From the NCBI GenBank assembly GCA_037893225.1, contig JAZGUH010000924.1, forward strand, positions 62,001 to 126,000: a stretch of 64,000 bases of DNA. Direction: 5' to 3'. This document shows, one piece after another, positions 1 through 10,610 of this stretch. The translations under genes were made by a program, and so were the position numbers. Position 1 is the stretch's first letter, and each line of letters opens with the position of its first letter. The notes under the pieces are model-generated. The model was not told where the DNA came from, made no database searches, and worked only from the letters and a program-made list of their open reading frames with translations. Origin of the DNA: Hippasteria phrygiana (Eukaryota; Echinodermata; Asteroidea; Valvatida; Goniasteridae).

Positions 1-957
1 AATAGCTTTTGCAAAAACATCTGACCGACCATGAAATTACAGATGCTAATCTGTGATCCAAACTTGCCCAATGTTGTAATCTGAGGACAAGGAAATTAAA
101 TAAATGTACAGTCACTCCAACAACAAGCCAGGCAGTGCCAACTCCCATGATTGCAACAGCGTGGGGTGGTTGGGTTGGGTTGGTTTTGGCATTCAATAGG
201 GGACCTTTAACAATTACACATTAACTAACAAAAATGACATGGAAATGAGTGGTGGGAGTAGGGTGGATGAATTCACAAGTCCAGCAAAGTATGGGACCGG
301 GCTATTGCTGAAACGCTTAGTTTTTGATGAAAATTCTTAAAGTGTTCTGTTGGATCTGTATTTTTCGATTTAATAAACCATTCATTAAATCTGTTGGTGT
401 TAAATGCCTTTAATGCAAATGTGGTACATGGATTAATTCTTCTGTTAACTAGTGTTTTGAGTCTGAAAGCAGTTAATGCATGGTCATATTGAACGTACAA
501 TGGGCCTAGTATGATACGGCACACTCATTGAAATATAAGCAATTTTCTTGTGGGGTTTCATGCAATTTTTTGTTTGGGGGAGGGAGGGTGCTTTCTTTCT
601 CCTTTCACAAGGAGCCTGAACCCAACAGAAACACTGCCACTATAGAAATTCAATTGAAACAGGTTGTTCCCTCATTATTAAGCATCAGGTTCCCCTCTTT
701 CACTGATTGGCAAACCGGGTAACCCCCTCGAGGATTTTTTCTTTCTGCCAAGAACCGAAGCCAGTAGCAAAATGCATTTCAGAACACATTTGCACATGGG
801 GATTTTAAACCAAAGAATTCATTTCACTTTCCCTGAAGTCCGAGCCGAGATAGCTCGGAGCGGACATCTGTAAGTGGGCTCTTAAATTGAAATTAATGTG
901 AACCGCAACTTTTTTTCTTCGGCGACAATCGAACATCTCGTGGGGGGTTCTTTCTAC
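1..957. other. intron or flank left of the last visible exon, no gene seen
   Basis: No SH3-like coding could be found. The stretch 290-530 (minus) reads as a weakly LINE-like open frame (NRRINPCTT, FNEWFIKS) that I could not confirm. Confidence 0.5.
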
Positions 958-1070
958 CTCTGCTAATTCTATTTTCTCCAAACCGTACGAGACAAGAGCG
1001 GACGAATCAGCTGCGACAGGCTTTCCATATAACCCATCGATGAAGTGCTCGTCTTTGATGGAGTCGAGGC
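958..1070 (-). CDS. RIMBP: candidate RIMBP linker exon
   Basis: A 113-nt exon candidate. The acceptor is CCCACAG at 1071 and the donor is GAG|GTAGAAAG at 957. The preceding exon leaves one base (G). That G plus this exon gives 38 codons with no stop, ending exactly on a codon boundary. The peptide starts GLDSIKDEHFIDGLYGK and ends SYGLEKIELAE. It has mixed acidic and hydrophobic character and no domain I recognise, as expected for the poorly conserved stretch between the coiled coil and the first SH3 domain. It rests on splice sites and phase fit, not on homology. Confidence 0.45.
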
Positions 1071-1834
1071 CTGTGGGCTTTTTCCCCCTTCTAATTCAGA
1101 AACGTGAAGAAGATGCTCTTTTCACACAAGTCTTGTTGAAATGTTTTTTTGTGAAAAAGGAGAAAAGGGCATTTTGGTAAGTGCCAAGTGCTGTTGGTGT
1201 ACGGGGCCTGAGTGAAGCTGTTAGTTTGAAGAGAAATGAAGTAGGTACGAAAAGCTCAGAGGCACGGCTGATAGAGAGAAATTACAACAGGAAGAGTGAA
1301 ATACAGACTGTCTGAGCAGGCAGGAAGCGAGGGGAAGATAGAAACGAGATTGGCAAGACATAAAAACAAAGATGAAAAAGGACATTTTAAGATAAACAAA
1401 TTCACATAAGAGTCAATGTGGTCCAATTGAAGAAAAAAAATGTCCACTGTGAGGAAACAAAGGATGTTAAATGAATATACTTCAGAATGGTCATGAAGTG
1501 CCAAAAAAATTAACAAGAACACTCAGAGAAGATAATGTAAGACACAGGGAAGACATAACAAAGAAGGCGCAGGAGAAGAAAAGCTTTGAGAATGAACAAA
1601 GACAATTTGGTTAGTTTGTAAACTTTTACCGTGAAGACAACAGTGAACAATTCCTGTGCTACCAACACACACACGAGTACCAACACAAAAGTCTGCAGTG
1701 TGATTAACCCTCAACAACAGTGACCAGAATCAGCCAATCAGCGACAGCCTTTGAAACGTGCAAAATTAGGATGATTCATGAATATGCATTAGTCGTGACC
1801 ATGGTAAAGGGATTGGAAGCTCGCCAACAACTAC

Positions 1835-1987
1835 CTGTGTCATGACACCAGGACAGGTCTATTATGATGGGCGGGGGTGACAAGTCATTGTCAGGGAGAG
1901 GGGTGGAAGGAGAAGAGGAAAGAGCAAGCGACGGCCAATCAGAATCCTCGTTGGACAGGATGATGTCGTATTCTAACAGGAGGTCAT
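1835..1987 (-). CDS. RIMBP: candidate RIMBP Ser/Pro-rich linker exon
   Basis: A 153-nt exon candidate, phase 1 on both sides. The acceptor is a pyrimidine-rich tract ending TTCCTCAG just right of 1987. The donor is ACAG|GTAGTT at 1834. The frame set by the upstream exon (one leftover G) stays open and reads DDLLLEYDIILSNEDSDW, then a Ser/Pro-rich part with SSSPSTPLP and SPPPIII. It is acidic at the start and disordered-looking, like the variable RIMBP region after the coiled coil. No conserved motif identifies it alone; the matching phase with both neighbours is the main support. Confidence 0.55.
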
Positions 1988-3281
1988 CTGAGGAACAAGC
2001 AAAGTCCGAAGCAGGGAAAATAGAGGCATCAGGGTCAACATAAAAAAAAAAACCAAACACCTTGTCACTATAAATTGCTATCATTTTTTAACTGGGTAGG
2101 AATTCTGAACTGAGACACAAGCTTATGGTCAAATTTGTTGCTTACACATTTTCCACAAAATCCAGAATAGTACAAGGTAAGGTCATAAATGCTAAACAAG
2201 AAAACAATACACATCTTTGGTGGTAAAGAAGACAATAAAATATACTGCCGAGAGTATAAAAAAAAGGTTTTAAAAATAGGACACATTACAAATGCAGCAC
2301 GCAAGTGAATGGTGTGACAACCATACCATGACTGTTGAATCTTTAAGCTTTACACCACTTAAAAAAAAAAACCCGTTTTCCAATTTTGGGCAAGACTGCT
2401 GTGAGGCCAAGATGCAAAGCTTACCCTTATTGACCAAGTCAGTATTAAAAGAAAGTCTAGATCATTAATCTTCATTCATAAATACCTACGACAGTTTACC
2501 CGTTCCTATTGGTCAAGAGCCTGTCGCATGGGTGGTTTTAAATGGCCGAAAAAAACCAACCGGTTTTTAAACACTTTTTGCTGCAACAAACGTGGCGCCT
2601 GAAACAGGACATCCAGCATGAGCTAGTATTAACGTCAAGTTTTATATAAGATGCCGCGCGTCCAATGCATGTCATGCTACACTTGTGTAAAAAAAAAAAA
2701 ACCTGTTTGATGTGCCAACTTAGTGGTAAAAAAACACCCAGATCATCAAAACAAGTTGTTTTTAAAGTTCAGAATTATAAAGTTAAATTCAGTTGCATTT
2801 CTAAGACAGAATTGTGGTTTGCGTGTTAATTGAAAAAATATATAGAATTTTCAGGTGTTCACAAAAGACTGTGTTTTGTTTCTTTTTCTTGCCCCACACC
2901 TCTGAATCACCAGTGGCAATAATAATTTGCTGCTTAGTCTGGGTTCCGGTTGTGTGCTTTATCTTATTACTGATAAAGATGAGACAGAAACAAGGTAGTT
3001 TCAGGGGGGGGGGGGGGGGGCCCCTGAACATGGACAGGGAAAAATACCACACATTATACAAACAGTTTGTCTCAGTTCATTTGAATAGCTTGTGGCCTGA
3101 CTTTGACCGGACTTGACGTGTGATGACTTGACTACGATTCTGGTTTTTGACGGCTAGCCTAACTCAATTATTGAGCAGGAGCAAGGGGGATGAACAGTAG
3201 CTGTGATAGCAATGCTTTCTTATGGAAGACAACACAACAGAAAATTTGAGAAAAGAGTACAAATAAATTAAGATATCTCAC

Positions 3282-3708
3282 CCTTAGAGACGATGTCTCT
3301 CATCCTCTGCTCAGACGTCAGTCTCTGGGCCACCTCTACGGAGGATGCCGACGTTCTCGTTACAACTGCCTCCTCAGTGATCTTCCGCCAGTCGTCCTTA
3401 TCCCCCACCCCCGTCCTGGATGCGGCCCTGCCCACACCTCCCACAACAGGATGTGACGATGATGCAGTGGCTGCCATCTCCGGCCTGCCCTTCGAGTTGA
3501 CCAGCCCGGCGGGGACTGCACCAGTCACCGCAGCGGCCGTCGTCAAGGTGAAGAGCTGACTGCCCGCCTCATTGCGCAGGGCCAGGAGCTCATTGGACAG
3601 GCGGCTGAAGTTGCTGCTCTGCTCATCGCACTTGCGCTCCAGGTCTTTGACCTTGGAGGCCAGGCGCGAGACCGAGTCATGGTGGTCCCGTTTGGCCACC
3701 TGCTGATC
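3282..3708 (-). CDS. RIMBP: RIMBP exon: end of the coiled coil plus linker
   Basis: A 427-nt exon. The acceptor is CTCTGACAG beside 3708 and the donor is AAGG|GTGAGA at 3281. It enters in phase 0 (DQQVAKRDHHDSV) and leaves with one extra base. Residues 1 to about 50 are coiled coil, with KVKDLERKCDEQSSNF and SRLSNELLALRNEAG. They correspond to the RIMBP/TSPOAP1 segment whose vertebrate version carries a similar Leu-Glu-Glu-x-Cys core followed by a Gln/Phe/Leu-rich helix. The remaining ~90 residues are Ala/Ser/Gly/Val-rich linker (TTAAAVTGAVPAG, ASSSHPVVGGVG) ending RMRDIVSK. It is the largest exon in the window and the most GC-rich coding stretch. Confidence 0.85.
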
Positions 3709-4586
3709 CTGTCAGAGAGGTAAGGATAGACAATATTAGCAGCAGTCATCAAATTAAAATGCACTTCTTAGCACCTTTTTCAAAACTCCCTTTAAAACAA
3801 AAGATCTAAAAATCTGTGTTTCAACTTTGTACTTGCCTCCTAATACAACTACAGAGACTGGACTTGGCCTACCAATTCAGCACAAATTTCGAGTCCCATA
3901 ACTCATGCTATTCCCCCAAATGCTTTGAGATATTCCATCAAATGCAGCAACAATCACAAGAGGGAAAGAAAAAAAAAATCTTGGAAAACAACCACAACTT
4001 GTGTTTAGTAGATAGGGGAGATGGGGGTTAATAGTTGGAACACGGGTTAAGTTGAACTTCACAGCTAGCTTTTTTTTCACAGCTAGCTTTTGAAAAAAAA
4101 TCTGAATGTTTCAACTAACCCCAATCTCCCCTACAAACACATGGCACAACCTTTAATTTGGGAACAGTTGTCAGGAGAATTTCGTGCAAAACAGCAGAAG
4201 AAAGTTGAGGCTTTCTGTGTTGAGCTATCTTGGCACAATGTATGAATGAGCACTCCGAGCATTCACATACATGTTAATTTCTGCCTCATTGTTTTTACCG
4301 ATCATGCAGATCTTGAAATAACGGGATGTGCCACATGTTTAGATAGTTGTTATCAAGGAGGGTTTGGTTATTGTCCAAAATTTTCCTGTTCCTGACCAAT
4401 TTTGGTTGAGGTTTTTATTAAAGTAAAATATTTCCCAGAAGATTTTTCCCAGCAGATTGTCAGAGCATCTCTGAAACAAATCTCACTTCAAAGGTGATGC
4501 GGCTGGTACATCACTGCCATGAAGTAAATTGCTAGTTTGATACATCGACTCCCAGTCCAATGGTTATAAACTTGTCAATTTTGTTT

Positions 4587-4607
4587 GGGGGGGGGGGGGG
4601 GGGGGGG
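4587..4607 (+). repeat. 21-base G run
   Basis: One of many long G or C runs. Others are at 3004-3020, 6099-6112, 20651-20662, 21158-21175, 25639-25655 (C), 40462-40477, 51880-51894, 59758-59774 (C) and 61174-61188 (C). Confidence 0.95.
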
Positions 4608-4861
4608 AGAAGGAACAAGCATCAACAGATCCCTGGAGAGGTTCTATTACATCTGTCAGGACGTAATTTCTTTTTTCTCTCTTTTCTCCCGTTTCATTTT
4701 CTCGCTGTTCTCTACTCGGGGCAGCAAATAGAGGGAAGATGGTGATGAAAAGATAACAGACAATTAGGTCAGGGCAGGAAGGGCTGGGGGAGTTTGTTTT
4801 CAGGTTGTTTGTAGGAAATTTGCAGACGTGACAACCAGGGAGAAATGTAAAGTGGAACTGC

Positions 4862-5210
4862 GGCCTCGTGGTCTAGCGTACCGGACTCAAGATCTTGGCA
4901 ATACTACAGACTGTGGGTTCGAGTTCAGCAGGGGGGGTCACAGGGTGCTTGTGTCCTCGAGCAAGACACTATGTCACAAGTTGCTTCTCTCCACCCAGGG
5001 GTAAATTGGTACCTGTGAGGGCAGTGATGGTTATCTGTTTGATTTAGCCCGTGTGCGCTGCTTAACTTGCAGCCGGGGCTGTATACTCCCCAGGGAGCTG
5101 AGGTTTCAGGAATGATTGATAGGCCTGATGAGCAGGGGTAATAATCTAGCGTCTTGAGCACTATGATCATGGTGGATATGTGCGCTTTACAAATCTACTT
5201 TATTATTATT
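4862..5210 (+). mobile_element. tRNA-derived SINE, family 2, (ATT)n tail
   Basis: A tRNA-like head (box A region GTGGTCTAGCGTACCGG, box B GGGTTCGAGTTC at about 4915) is followed by a conserved body (GAGCAAGACACTATGTCACA, CACCCAGGGGTAAATTGGTA) and tail TTTACAAATCTACTTT running into (ATT)n. Pol III promoter boxes are visible. The body is shared with the minus-strand copy at 10325-10610. Confidence 0.8.
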
Positions 5211-5214
5211 ATTG

Positions 5215-5269
<55 letters not shown>

Positions 5270-5270
5270 A
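5200..5270 (+). repeat. (ATT)n microsatellite at the SINE tail
   Basis: Over twenty TTA/ATT units with one interruption (TTGTTG). ORFs reading poly-Leu or poly-Asn here are artefacts. Confidence 0.95.
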
Positions 5271-5746
5271 GCAGGCGCTATTACGAGATGAAGCTAAGGT
5301 GCTTGCTACCGCCCCGCTTGTAGGGTTAAGGTCATGTGAGATCTTGACTTCCAACACTGAAGAATATTTCGTGCATGGTTCTGAATGGGACAAGCGATAT
5401 ATGGATGTTTGTCACATATTCAGATATTTGATATCACAATCTTGATCTTCCAATATGGCTGCTCCTTAGTTTCCAACCGAGCTTCTAAGTGTCCGAGATG
5501 TGATAAAAAACCGCCGTGTTGAGCTCTTCCATCTGTTGATAGTGTACTCATGAATAGGAACACGAGTCTGTGTGCATTTCTGTGTGAAAACTGACATTAG
5601 CACAAAATGAAGGAGATAGCTATAAGGGGTATAAATAAACACCTTCAGAATGGAAAACCAAAGCTTGAAAGTGTCGATAAATTGGGTGTACGGGTGCATG
5701 GTGTGGGTTAAAACATTTAAAATTCCATTTCATGTGACCTTTATCA

Positions 5747-5932
5747 AGTAACCCTAACTACCCCAAGCCTCACCAACTCCAACAGCAGGTTGTGTTGTAT
5801 TTTAATGGTTTCAGTACTGTAGCACCTTGGGACCATTACATCACATGGAGCTATGATGCCCCAATTTGTCCAAGTCCAAAGAACATGCTGTAGGTTTACT
5901 GCACAGTGTTAGATTGTGACAGGTTGAGGACA
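5747..5932 (-). mobile_element. CCCTAAC-family MITE, diverged
   Basis: AGTAACCCTAACTACCCCAAG start and the reversed interior (GGAGCTATGATGCCCCAATT, AAAGAACATGCTGTAGG), ending near GGTTGAGGACACTT. It stops about 45 bp short of exon 5978-6082. Confidence 0.55.
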
Positions 5933-5977
5933 CTTCTAGTAAAAATGCCTAGGGATTGGGGTTTCGGTTTGACCTAC

Positions 5978-6082
5978 CTGTTGGAGTTTTCTGATCTCCT
6001 CCTGTTTTTCCCTTAACTCCCGGATAGCCTGCTCATATTCCTGTTCAAGCGCTCGACGCTTCTCCTCCGCGTCCTGCATCAG
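5978..6082 (-). CDS. RIMBP: RIMBP coiled-coil exon, most conserved block
   Basis: A 105-nt exon, exactly 35 codons, phase 0 at both ends. The acceptor is GGTCACAG and the donor is CAACAG|GTAGGTC. It encodes a highly charged amphipathic helix with AEEKRRALEQEYEQA and LREKQEEIRKLQQ. The second block is close to what I remember of the equivalent helix in TSPOAP1 and RIMBP2, and it is the strongest single piece of evidence for the family. A 14-base G run (6099-6112 on the plus strand) lies in the intron just upstream of the acceptor, so the minus-strand polypyrimidine tract is largely a C run. Confidence 0.9.
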
Positions 6083-6269
6083 CTGTGACCAAAACCAAGG
6101 GGGGGGGGGGGGAGATAACGGAAACATGTTCAATATACAATGATGTCCAGCTGTATGTGTTATTCACATTTGCAATTTATTGCTGATTTGTGAACAGTTT
6201 TGGAAAAGCGAATTCCGATTTTGTTTCAAAACTCATATCTCGGATGCTCGGAGCCGTGTTTCTAAATCC

Positions 6270-6450
6270 GCTACCTTGTGGAGACCGAGAAACAATAGAG
6301 GACAACACAAAGAAAACATCTCCACAAGGAAACTCTAAAGGAAGTCTCTACACGGAATTTTGTGCACAAAGTCTATGGGGGAATGCTTAAGTACAGGAAC
6401 AGAAGGAAAGAACAAAGCCATGTCTCAACAGGGATATACATTTTGGAAGT
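6270..6450 (+). repeat. dispersed repeat R4, intact copy
   Basis: Contains CCTTGTGGAGACCGAGAAAC, TCTCCACAAGGAAACTC, TTTTGTGCACAAAGTCTATG and CATGTCTCAACAGGG. The same sequence flanks hAT locus E (40635-40687 and 42365-42490), so that insertion split another copy. Confidence 0.65.
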
Positions 6451-6786
6451 GGGTGTACAAAATTCACAGGTGCGCCAGGGCTTGGCAATCAATGTTTCTA
6501 CTGCCTAAAAACATGATCAAAGAGCGGTATTTTCCTATTTTCCGTGGGCAGGGGTACGCCTGTGGTTTTTTTTCCGACTCAAGTCTTGACAAGCTACTCA
6601 AACCACCAAAAATATCAAAATCTTTGTATTCATCATCATTACAGAATCACGTAGGTGCTGTACCGCATTTTTCCTACTTTAATGTGTGTGAACCTTTAAC
6701 CAGACCTAAAAATCATCTGCCAATGATAACACAAATCAAATGGAGTCCCTTAACAGACACAAAATATTTTCCACAGACATTGTTTT

Positions 6787-7015
6787 TTTTTGAAACGCTG
6801 GCTTCGGCTTGGCTTCGGCTTCGTCTCCGACTTCTGAATAACTGAGAAGCAAACCAAATCGAAATATTCTAAATTTTGGTACATATTCTGCTTCAGGAAC
6901 ATTCATTCAGTTGATTATGAAAGTAAAAATTAGAATACTTACATTTTGTTTGCTTTTCAGATATTCAGAAATCGGAGATGAAGCCGAAGCCAAGCCGAAG
7001 CCAGCGTTTCAAAAA
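6787..7015. mobile_element. foldback element with GGCTTCGGCTT arms
   Basis: Arms of about 54 bp at 6787-6840 and 6962-7015 are inverted copies with only about two mismatches in the aligned core, from GAAACGCTGGCTTCGGCTTG to CTTCTGAATA. They are separated by a 121-bp AT-rich loop. Arm sequence contains the tandem motif GGCTTCGGCTT. No certain target duplication. The arms could form a long hairpin in RNA. Confidence 0.7.
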
Positions 7016-7666
7016 CCCACTATATTTCACCATTTGCTGGTAGAAAATGTCTTCTCCATCCTCTCGTAAACCGAGCATGTTCGCCCAAATGTTTGCAGAA
7101 AAAAAAAAATCAATAAAAAAACAAAAAACCAACAAGCAAATGGCAGAAAACAGTCCTCGTATGCCGGAATGCAGCATCCGAGAACTCCTTGTCAAAACAT
7201 TGGGCTGGGCTCTGGGATGTTCTCTGAGCACGTCTGACGTGTCGGGAATCAATTTTGTCAACATTGATGCGAAGCTAGGAGAAAGTGGGGGGGGATCCTT
7301 GCTTGAAATACAGCAGGTAATAAGGCACAGTGACTCGAGGGTTAGTAACCTCTTTCTTTAGGCTTACTGATTGATGCAGAGACTGGTGCTTTCTCTTCTA
7401 TCGGCTCTATGCACAGCCAGTTGAGGGCATAGTACTGTAACTACATGTATGCTAGGCTTTATTTAAGTTAACTGTTGAATAAAATAGTACATTCCATCAG
7501 CTTTCCATTGATACCTTGGCGTGAGGTTTTAGGAACGTTGGTGTTTGTTTTTTAATCATAAAAATGATGTGTTGGAGAATTTTGCGGTGAATTTTTTTTT
7601 AACCCGGTTGGACGATAAAGACGAACCTTTACACAGAAGGCAATGCAATCAATGTAGTTTATCATC

Positions 7667-7735
7667 TTAACCCTAACAGTCCCAAATTTTCCAATTTAAT
7701 ATGATTTGGCATGCACCTTAGGGAGTTAGGGTTAA
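7667..7735. mobile_element. internally deleted TTAACCCTAAC MITE
   Basis: Only 69 bp: TTAACCCTAACAGTCCC, an AT-rich middle, then GGGAGTTAGGGTTAA. TTAA on both sides. Confidence 0.65.
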
Positions 7736-7739
7736 TACT

Positions 7740-9079
7740 GACAACTTTTACTCTTTAAAATTTTTTTTTTTCTTCATTTAAAAAACAAAAATATCACTCG
7801 ATGTAAGGTCAGAAAGCCATTCAAAGGTGTAGAGAAAGTTATTTGAGGACTCCTAGGAGAGAAGAAATCTCTTTACACAAACATTTACCTTAGAAAGTCA
7901 TTATTTCTCTCATAAAACCTTGACAATCTCCCTTGTGGGGTACCACTCAAGCAAAGACCAACTTGCGGGGTACCATTGTTCCCATTGTGATTCCCTTGCA
8001 TGAGGACCCCATAACTGCATGTATCAATACAACAAGACCTGAAACTGCAAGACTAGCAAACAAGTGAAACTGCCATTTCTGTACACACAATATCTCCTTG
8101 CCCTTAATCCCGCTGTAACCAATCGATATTCGAGTAAAACAAAACATTTTATTCGATCCTCAGCAAGCGTGTAGAAATTTCCACCAATCTGCCCCGGCAT
8201 ATTTTACGCCAAGCGTTGATAACAATTCTGTTCATGAAATCACCCGCTGCACCCACAGCCGGCAATAATGGCAGGTTACAATAAGACGAAGAGCAAAAAA
8301 AAAAGAAAAAAAAGAAAGAAAAAAAGAGGGAGAGCGAGAGAGAGTGAAAAGGTTGCCTTGTGCAGACAAACAAAATTCAATTATGATTCGATATAAACCG
8401 TATGTGTCGCCTCGCGGAACAGGCCTCCACTTATGATACCTGTTACATTAACTGTACTTGGTGTGAGTCTTGCAGGGCATTTGAAGGAACATAGCCAAGT
8501 GATCGTTGTGTGGAACTTACGTAGCCCCAGACTGATCTAATTTAGAAACTGCTGACAGGCAGACCGTGAGTGAACAAACGATCCGTGGGTTGGTTTGTTG
8601 TAGGACAGCAACAAGCTATAGCCGGGCTGGGAGGGTAAAAATCGATAACGGCTGAAAAACATGATGAATAACATTCCAGTTAGGCTTTGGGGGTGTGGCA
8701 AAGGTTTTTCAATCGTTTCGGGGTTGATAATGAGGAGAGAAAGAACTCCAGTCTATTTTTCCTAATGCATCTTGTGGCTATGAGCAGAATTGTTGAATGG
8801 AGTTGGTTGCTTGGGCTCGAGTCCAACTCACGACACATTGTTTTGGACTTGCGACTTTACTTTCTATCACTTGGAGAACAGTGTCTTGTGACTCAACTAG
8901 ACTTGGTGAAAAATGGCTTGCAACTTGAAGAAATTTGACTTTGTAACAATACAAAGTTTCAGAAAAATATACCGAAGAATTTTCTCTTGAATCGACATTT
9001 ATGTAACTACTTTTGTAAAACAAATTAAATGGGGATACACTTTTGAGTATATGTTACTTTGATGGACAGGAATGAGTAA
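7740..9079. other. intronic, no feature recognised
   Basis: Part of the 11-kb intron. It holds a purine-rich tract at 8296-8346 and nothing else I can support. Confidence 0.5.
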
Positions 9080-9751
9080 AGCTGTGTCCGCACTGGACAT
9101 TTTTTTGGAAGGTTTTACCGAGACGATGGTAAAATGAAAAATGGTCAAATGTGACCACTGTCCGCACTTGGACTTTCGACACGAGAAAATTTTACCGAGT
9201 CCGTGGAAGAAGTAACCGAGCTGTCAATATAGCGACTCATGAGGGTGCTTTGCGTGACCTTTCTACATTGACGCGATTGACCCAAATCACGCCTGCCTTT
9301 TGATTTTTCCGGCCGATGTGTACGCGCAGGCCTACGTCTTTAGCACCAATCAAACTTCCGACTTTATCAATAATAAAATCTACCATGATTGCGACCAAAA
9401 GAGGAACAACGCACTGGAATTTGGAAACTTGCCACGTGCACCGCACCGCAGTAAAACAATGCAAAGCGCATGCGTGGTTTCCCTGTGACGCATGACCTTG
9501 CGCTCGGGCCGGATGTATGCTTTCCTGAGCTGCTTTTACCGACTCGCACTGTCCGCACTGGACTTATCGTCTCGGGAAAAGTTAGCTGGTCAGTTTTCCT
9601 GGGCAGCAGTTGGCCGGTAGAAGTAACCGCTGGACTCAGGAAAAGTAACTGAGAGGAAAACGTCCTAGGCTGTCCGCACTGGACTTAAAATGGGAAAAGT
9701 TCCCATCGTCTCGTTAAGTTTTACCAAAATAAGTCCAGTGCGGACAGGGCT
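9080..9751. mobile_element. Harbinger-type MITE, GTCCGCACTGGAC ends
   Basis: 672 bp. Left end AGCTGTGTCCGCACTGGAC and right end GTCCAGTGCGGACAGGGCT, flanked by TAA on both sides (9077-9079 and 9752-9754). The motif CCGCACTGGACTT recurs internally (near 9548 and 9670). No coding capacity. A TAA duplication suggests PIF/Harbinger; the class is inferred from that alone. Confidence 0.7.
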
Positions 9752-9774
9752 TAAGTCTAATGAATAAAATTTCA

Positions 9775-10005
9775 TCGAGTGATCCCCACAATGTCACTTC
9801 CAAGGTTGTATCGTAAAATTGGGCGTGATCCCTGGCTATACGGCATTCTGGGTTTATGACTTCTGACCGAACAAAGACACTGAGAATTTGGGAGACCACC
9901 AACACGGAGCAAGATAGCTCAGTTGGTAGAGCACCGGTACGGTATTCGAGAGGTCACAGGTTCGAATCCCGCTACTGCTAGTTTTCTTTGTTTACTTTGC
10001 AAATG
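9775..10005 (+). mobile_element. tRNA-like SINE, family 1
   Basis: A 5' part (GTGATCCC, CTATACGGCATTCTGGG, TTATGACTTCTGAC) precedes a tRNA-like segment at 9909-9981 with TAGCTCAGTTGGTAGAGCAC and GGTTCGAATCCCGC, then a TTTTCTTTGTTTACTTT tail. The acceptor arm does not pair, so it is not a functional tRNA gene. Confidence 0.75.
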
Positions 10006-10324
10006 AATAAAATTTCAAATAAATTTAAACAGTTTTATGAGGCATGATTGTTACGAGTAAAGAGTCAAAAGGGAATTTTATTGCCAACACCTAGAAAATT
10101 GACGCGTGGCTTAAGTAAACTTGGGGGAAAAAATTCCTTGTGACTTGACTTGGGAGAAAATGACTCGGTTGCAACTCTGATTGTAACTATCATTAATGAC
10201 CCTTTTCCGAGAAAAAAACCCCCAAAAAACCCCCAGATTTACAACATGCAGATGGTATGGCAAATTAAGATTCACACAACATGCCGACAATATTCAAAAC
10301 CGATTACCGAAATAATCGAAAAGA

Positions 10325-10610
10325 ATTTTGCATAATTAATAATAATAATTCTTTAGATATGTAAAGTGCACTTATCCACAAAATCACGGTGCCCAAGGGC
10401 GCTAGATTATTACCCCTGCTCATCGGGTCCAGCAAACATTCTTGAAACCTTCTCAGCTCCTTGGGGAGTATACAGCCCAGGCTGCAAGTTAAGCGCACAT
10501 GGGCTAATCAAACACATAACCATCACAGGTACCCATTTATTCTTGAGTGGAGAGAAGCAACTTGTGACAAAGTGTCTTGCTCAAGGACACCAGCACCATG
10601 ACCCCAAATG
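10325..10610 (-). mobile_element. tRNA-derived SINE, family 2, 5'-truncated
   Basis: Minus-strand copy of the 4862 SINE. It has the ATT-type tail at 10335-10350, GTAATAATCTAGCGCCCTTG, GGCTGTATACTCCCCAAGG and GAGCAAGACACTTTGTCACA in reverse. The tRNA head is missing. Confidence 0.75.

Noticed and set aside
5187..5445. Poly-Leu and poly-Asn ORFs
   Set aside because: Translation of the (ATT)n tail of a SINE.
9909..9981. Functional tRNA gene (also 14101, 27365, 33193)
   Set aside because: Box A and box B are present, but the acceptor arm does not pair, and all copies share long SINE flanks.
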